Below are positions 58,677 through 64,000 of a stretch of 64,000 bases of DNA, in pieces. The notes under the pieces are model-generated. The model searched no databases. It saw only the letters and a program-made list of their open reading frames with translations, and had not been told where the DNA came from. Position 1 is the stretch's first letter. Each line of letters opens with the position of its first letter. Origin of the DNA: Molossus alvarezi (lineage: Eukaryota; Chordata; Mammalia; Chiroptera; Molossidae). Both the position numbers and the translations under genes were made by a program. Where the stretch lies: assembly GCA_037176705.1 (NCBI GenBank), contig CM073885.1, forward strand, positions 93,620,501-93,684,500. The letters run 5' to 3'.

Positions 58677-60344
58677 ATAAATAGATAATGAATAAGGTAT
58701 AATTATGTCATTTATGTATTATTACCATGGGTAGTTTAAGCAAGACACCTTAGCTGCAAGATGAGTAGTTCTAAATATTCAATATACTTGGTTCTGCACT
58801 ATAAAAAGAAAAATATGTTCAATTTAAGTAGATTTGGGGAAATAAATCAAATAAATTTAAAGACAGGCACCATTTTCTCTAGTGAAGGTTGACATTAGTT
58901 TCAAAATAAAAATGATTACCTCAGACAACAAATGTGTTAGGTAGATATACTGCAAATCCCCATTTCATTAGTTTGTAACATTAGTTTGACTTCTCTATTC
59001 ATATGTAATATGTATTTTTCAACATTGCAATTATCAGTTGATGGTTGCCATTAAAAGAAGTATTTTAGGAGTTTTTAACCTCTACTTGCCATTCTTCTTC
59101 GCAGTGTTGATTTTAAAGTCATGACATTGTTTCTTTGGCAAATGTTTATAATTTATAGCTTTAAATAATTTCTTTGCACCCTATAAAAATTTTGCTATAA
59201 GAAATTAAGTTGGTGAGTTTACTTTGGATGCTGTCATTTTAAACAATTTATAGGCAATCTTTTTTGCTTTTGCTAAATGGTATGAGAAACAAAACGTCTA
59301 ATATATTTAATTGAGTTAAAATCTTTTCTTTTGGATCTTATACCAACCATATAAAATTGGCGGGGGGGGGGATATTTACAGGGAAATATTTACAGGGAAA
59401 AAGCAAAACTAAATTCAAGATTATAACATTTCTATGTTCAAATTTAGTCCACAGTGATAATACACACATAGTGACTTCTCATTGAGATGAATATCAATAA
59501 ATTGATTGACCTGAGAGATAAATATTGATTTTAGCCAGCCCAAGTTCTACATTCATATCAGACAATCCTTCTTGATATTTCCTAGGATGCAAAATCAATA
59601 AATGAATTGTTATATTTATATTCTGAATAATTTCTCAAGTCTGTAGGAAAGTTAGGTTTTCACTCGGTTATGGAGAGGAGCTGATCAATTCCCATTTATA
59701 TTCTGTAAGTGCTTACTAAAAATATCCAAATGGAGTATCTCTCATATTTGTTGCTCTAACATTTGTCTCCTTTTAATAACACTATTATTTCAATTCAGTG
59801 CTATTTCTTATAGTCAATTTCTTTCCATTTGCTAGATTTCTTTTTATATGCCACTGCAATATTCAGGCTTCTCTGACATGAAGCCAGCACAGAGAGTCCC
59901 TGAACTCAGTTCACACAAAAACATGATTAGATAAACAATTCTGTTCTGATTGTTTGGCAGTAATTAAAATAAGCATATACATGTTTACATGGATTGTTTT
60001 TCCATACATAAACATAAGATTCCTTTCTGCATTAGAATATTACATTGTCCTTCCTATCACCTAGTGTTTTTGGCTTTGGTCTAATCTAAAGGGCCTGACA
60101 GCAGCCCTCAGTATGTGTTCAAGTTTTAACAGGCATCAAGGTATCTGCTTAAGAATAAATTAAGTCCCGGTGAAGATAACAGTACATAAAAAAAAAAAAT
60201 TTGTTTTATTTAAAATTAACATAAACATATCATAGAGAGAATATAAAATTTGCATGATTTAAAAACATACAAGTGACTTCAGAAAATATTTGTTTGTATT
60301 ACACATCTTCAGCTCATGCTTCTGGAGCGCCACAGTATAGCGTC
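58677..60344. other. Unassigned, no gene seen
   Basis: AT-rich sequence. A G9 run (about 59363-59371) precedes GATATTTACAGGGAAATATT, a short direct repeat (ATATTTACAGGGAAA twice, 59373-59400). No gene. Confidence 0.4.
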
Positions 60345-60415
60345 CTTTGCTCTGGGGATGTTTCACTAGAAATATTAAAGGAGCACTGGTAGAGATAACA
60401 TGATATTTTAATTTA

Positions 60416-60476
60416 AACAATTATTTGTTCAAATCCTGACATCACCAATATGTCAGGATTTGAACAAATAATTGTT
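60416..60476. repeat. 26-bp perfect inverted repeat, 9-nt loop
   Basis: Arms at 60416-60441 and 60451-60476 are exact reverse complements around TCACCAATA. The left arm is MIR sequence, so the right arm is a reversed copy. Confidence 0.95.
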
Positions 60477-60481
60477 CACAA

Positions 60482-60513
60482 TACAATATGAAACTTGCCT
60501 GTTTCATATTGTA
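60482..60513. repeat. 13-bp perfect inverted repeat, 6-nt loop
   Basis: TACAATATGAAAC at 60482-60494 and its reverse complement at 60501-60513 around TTGCCT. It lies five bases after the larger hairpin. Confidence 0.95.
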
Positions 60514-60710
60514 GCAGATTATTTGTGATAACTAAGCCTCAATTTTTCTTCTTATAAATAAGAATAACAATAACATATAATTCATAAAGGTGGTATGATT
60601 AAAGGAGATACTATAAAAAACAATGAGCAAAGTTCAGTATCTGTATAAACATTAGGTTTTTAATGTACTACTTTTCAGACTACTTCTATATCTTGGTTTG
60701 AAAATAAAAT

Positions 60711-60924
60711 CTTTTTTTTTTTCTTTATTGATTTTAGAGGGAGAGGAAGGCAGGGGGAGAGAGAGATAGAAACATCAATGAGAGAGAATATCAATTGGCT
60801 GCCTCCTGCATGACCCTTACTGGGATTTGGCCCACAACCTGGGCATGTGCCCTGACCAGGAATTGAACCGGTGACATCTTGGTGCATGGGTCAATGCTCA
60901 ACCACTGAGCTGCACTGGCCAGGC
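60711..60924 (-). mobile_element. Second-type bat SINE with 12-bp TSD
   Basis: TTCTTTATTGATTTTAGAGG tail, CATCAATGAGAGAGAATATC, CCTGCATGACCCTTACTGGG, AATTGAACCGGTGACATCTT and a head ending CCACTGAGCTGCACTGGCC. TGAAAATAAAAT at 60699-60710 and 60925-60936 are identical. Confidence 0.94.
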
Positions 60925-60936
60925 TGAAAATAAAAT

Positions 60937-61444
60937 TTTAAAATATGACCATGACCTAAAAGACATTAAGAGGAAAGATGTATTTGATAAGATAATAAAA
61001 ACTGTCAGCATATAAGAACAACATTTAAAGATGCTTGCTTCAAGTCTACTTCAAAATATAGATGTTAAGTATTATACAAAGATATTAAATATGAAAATGA
61101 ACACACTAAGGAACTGATGTACAATAAACTCTATATTATTTTAGGAAACGTCTGATCTCATTTTTTTTCAATGTTTTACAAATATATATACATATATATA
61201 TATATGTACATACACACACACATATATACCAATATACATGTAATATATGCATAAAAAGATGAAAGCTTGGGAACTGCTATAATAAGTCATTATATATACT
61301 TATTTCCTAATAATAAATATAAGGATAAAAAGAGCTCACATTAATTAACCGTTCACTGAGTTAGGACATAGAAAGATTTTGGAAGAGTAACTGACATCTA
61401 GTGATCAATGAATAAATGACTGTTATCAGTAGTATGATTATGTA
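60937..61444. other. Unassigned; contains AT/CA microsatellite
   Basis: A (TA)n-(CA)n compound stretch lies at about 61180-61230. The rest is AT-rich and unrecognised. Confidence 0.5.
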
Positions 61445-61640
61445 TTAGTCACCATACTAAACAATTTGGATGTGCTTTTTCATTTTAATTTCTCAATACC
61501 CCTAGGAGATAAGTGATATTATTACCAGCATTTTACAGGTGAGGATGTTGGGGCTCAGATAGGTAAACTCAACTAGTATTTGGAAGAACCATGTTCAAAG
61601 CAAGTTATTTCTGACTTTAGAATCCAAAATCTCTACAACC
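61445..61640 (-). mobile_element. MIR SINE (ancient)
   Basis: The plus strand reads CAATACCCCTAGGAGATAAG, ATTATTACCAGCATTTTACA, GGTGAGGATGTTGGGGCTCA, the reverse of the MIR core and tail. Confidence 0.68.
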
Positions 61641-63204
61641 ATGCTATAGTTCTTCCTTATTTCATCATTGGTGGTGAGAGTCTTAGTAAACATTCCCCTG
61701 CTTGGTTTCAAACTATCTCTGCTTTCAATCATGCTTCCTCCATCCCACCTCATTTAGTTAGGTGACTATCTGTATAGCAGTAGGTTTCCAAGATACATTA
61801 AACAATGCCCACATAAACAAAGGAGATCCTGCACTTATTGCTTCTCTCCTTTCTATTCTCTTGTGGTTAAAATTAAATAAGAATGTGTATTTCTGGAAGA
61901 TATATGACCCTATTTGCAAATGGAACCAACTTTTATCAAACTGGTATAAGACTGATTAGAAGGAAACAGACAGATCAAAGAGTGAAAAAGATGGCATGGA
62001 ACTGCATATTTGGAAGAAACAATACAGAGGAGCAATGGCATATACTGTTTTCCTAGCTCCCAATCAATATACTTTCCACAACAGCAGAGTGCTTAGTGAA
62101 TCTGAATAACCAATCATACATATCAAATATGTTTTCGATTGGCCTCAAATTTCTGAAAAATTATTTGCAAAGATGTTAAATTTTTCTTTGTGAAGCCAAT
62201 ATCCTCTTCTAACTACTCTTTTTTTTAATGTTTTATTCCTCTCTTTTTTTCGTGTGTCATCACATATACTGCCTGCTTTTCTTCAGTATGCATAAATATT
62301 TCTAGGATCTCATATTTAAAGAGCATATAACAGATTCCCAGAACCTTTCTTGGAAAGACATTAATGAAAAATAGAGTCAGTTTAATATAATTTGTCACTA
62401 TTCACCCCAAATCCTCCTTGGCGGATTCCCATGAGGAAGCTGACTTGCCACATTTACACATTTTTTTCTTTAATCTGCTCACCTGACCTTTAGAGAACTT
62501 AATTAAGTACTTCTAAAAATAATAGCATACACTTCATAGAAATTGAATTTTCCATTAAAAGTTACCAAAACAAATGGATAAGCACTTGCATTGTTGTAAA
62601 GAAAGGCAAAGTGAAGATGTCAGCTAAAAGGAGATAAAAAATGAAAAGAAAATTACTGTGTCATCAAAAAGATAATGAAGTTTAAAAGAATTTAAAAAGA
62701 TGAGACACTTTGTAGGACATATAAAACAGTGTGACTAGAGCCAATAAAAAAGAAACTTTGGTAAGGAAATGTCACTAGTTAAGATATTGTTAAAGCAGAA
62801 ATGAAGATTTTATTTTATGCTTTTATAGGATAACAAATCAAATAAGATACTTAAACAAGCAATATCTGGTTTTTCCACGGATCATGGTACAAACTGTATG
62901 ACATTATCTCTGCAGGAATACAACCTAATCATGTGGCGCTATGACACCATGAGGTGATTGAAAATATATTTTGAAAAAGATCTTGAACTTGTGTGCTACA
63001 TAGAGAAGGAAGTAAATATATTTCTGAATCCCTGAAAAAGATATAAAGGAAATTGCTAGATATGTACTTTTGAAAGTAATCTACAAAGAAACAAAAACAA
63101 TTCTATCCCACCCATTCTAACTTTAGTCTCGTTATCACTGGAAGTTAAAAATAATTGTCATAAATACATCACCTTACACTTTCAAAATACACTTTTAAAA
63201 TTAA
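61641..63204. other. Unassigned, no gene seen
   Basis: AT-rich sequence without a recognised element. Frames at 61580-61765 and 61762-61959 have no motif. Confidence 0.4.
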
Positions 63205-63640
63205 AATAGTAAGTAATGGTGAGGTATAATTTTTCATAACCAGATTCACAAAAGTGAAAATATTGTCAAAATATATATTATGTAGCCAAAAGTGTGAGGG
63301 GATAGGTACTCTAAGGCAGAATTGGTGGTAGTGCAAAATAGGAACATCTTTATGAAGAACTACATGACAGCAAGAATTAAGTAGTAAACATAAACATCCT
63401 TTGATCCAACAACCCTATTTCTAGGATTTCATTCTAAGTAGAAATTATAATAAAGATGTTAAGATATACTCACAGCAGTGTCATTTGTAACAGCCAAAAA
63501 AAAAAAAATCCTAAATGATTCATTAGTAAAATAGATCTCATTAAATGAGACAGTCAATATCCTTAAACAAGGGAGACGCCTTAATCACTAGCATATCGCT
63601 ATGAGATATTTTTAAGAAAAATAAAACTATATACATTTAT
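63205..63640 (+). mobile_element. Ancient LINE-1 3' part (L1M-like)
   Basis: Degraded ORF2 C-terminus: TACTCTAAGGCAGAATTGGT, TTTGATCCAACAACCCTATT, TCTAGGATTTCATTCTAAGT, GCAGTGTCATTTGTAACAGC, an A-run, then 3'-UTR-like text. No frame is open. Confidence 0.75.
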
Positions 63641-63765
63641 AATGTGTATATGTGTATGTATATATATACACAGTATTTATAATATATAATGTGTGTGTAT
63701 ATATACACAAAAACACATAAATATATAAGTTTGTAAGAGTGTGTGTGTGGTGTGTGTGTGAGATT
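63641..63765. repeat. TA/TG microsatellite cluster
   Basis: Interrupted (TATG)n, (TA)n and (TG)n repeats at about 63641-63765. Nothing else is recognised to the window end. Confidence 0.85.
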
Positions 63766-64000
63766 TTGTTTTCTTTCTTCTTTTTTCTTTTATTATACTT
63801 TTTAGTATAATTTGAATTTTCTACAATAAGTGTATATTTACCTTCCTAAACAGATAAAGTAAAAATTGAAAAGAAAGTAGATATTGTATTAAATATATGA
63901 AATCAAGGAGCAGAGAGATGACATGACCTACTACAAGTCTCAGTTAGTTAACAACAGAAGTAGTACTAAAGCTCTGGTGACCATGCTGCCTCAACCAGTA

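Larger units (their letters stand above)
60345..60655 (+). mobile_element. MIR SINE (ancient) with hairpin insert
   Basis: TTTGTTCAAATCCTGACATC followed, after an interruption, by TGTGATAACTAAGCCTCAAT, TTTTCTTCTTATAAATAAGA and TCATAAAGGTGGTATGATTAAAGGAG matches MIR order. The interruption (about 60451-60515) consists of inverted duplications, described separately. Confidence 0.7.

Noticed and set aside
1..64000. CRISPR array, operon, or bacterial-type defence locus
   Set aside because: The window is mammalian repeat-rich DNA. No regularly spaced repeats and no bacterial gene organisation are present.

Overview
This is mammalian nuclear DNA, almost certainly from a bat. The best evidence is a set of about a dozen tRNA-derived SINEs of the Ves type (A-box like TGGCTCAGCGGTTAGAGC, B-box like GGTTCGATTCC, CT-rich middle, tail GGTGAGGATTAAAA). 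Ves SINEs are known from yangochiropteran bats, and the same DNA carries a young, intact LINE-1 (L1). The species cannot be read from the sequence. No host protein-coding gene, tRNA, rRNA or CRISPR array can be supported. The window is an AT-rich gene desert built from retrotransposons of very different ages.

Layout. 1-3849: 5'-cut copy of a young L1 family, joined to an older L1 3' end (to about 4332). 4881-7240: ancient L1 (ORF1 to endonuclease region) split by a Tigger-like DNA element at 6105-6441. 7556-9475: two ancient L1 3' ends on the minus strand with a Ves SINE between them. 9.5-18.9 kb: mostly unrecognised AT-rich DNA with SINEs and a short L1 3' end. 18972-21350: minus-strand L1 that keeps its 5' end but lacks its 3' half, with a Ves SINE inside ORF1. 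22166-22642: Ves SINE with a very large TTTC expansion. 23755-28750: L1 of a different promoter type (about 2 kb 5' UTR), with a 2.3 kb internal deletion and a Ves SINE inside ORF2. 29940-35793: the centrepiece, a full-length L1 with a 16-bp perfect target-site duplication, CpG-rich 5' UTR, open ORF1 (293 aa) and open ORF2 (1274 aa) with all expected endonuclease and reverse-transcriptase catalytic residues. 36.7-40.5 kb: L1 ends and a cluster of SINEs. 44506-46252: LTR-like repeat holding a rearranged L1 with a 210-bp inverted repeat. 47346-47698: MaLR-type solo LTR. 48659-51436: another dead L1. 54-64 kb: L1 ends, MIRs and SINEs, including a MIR with two perfect hairpins.

How the parts work together. 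The L1 at 29940-35793 could in principle supply ORF1p (RNA-binding trimer) and ORF2p (nickase plus reverse transcriptase). The Ves SINEs have no proteins and, by analogy with other SINEs, use L1 machinery. Their short target-site duplications and A-rich tails fit that. I found no credible new defence, toxin or metabolic system. The observations most worth following up are the intact L1, its antisense 5'-UTR reading frame and mini-ORF, the rearranged palindromic L1 at 44.7-45.4 kb, and the hairpins in the MIR at 60.4 kb.
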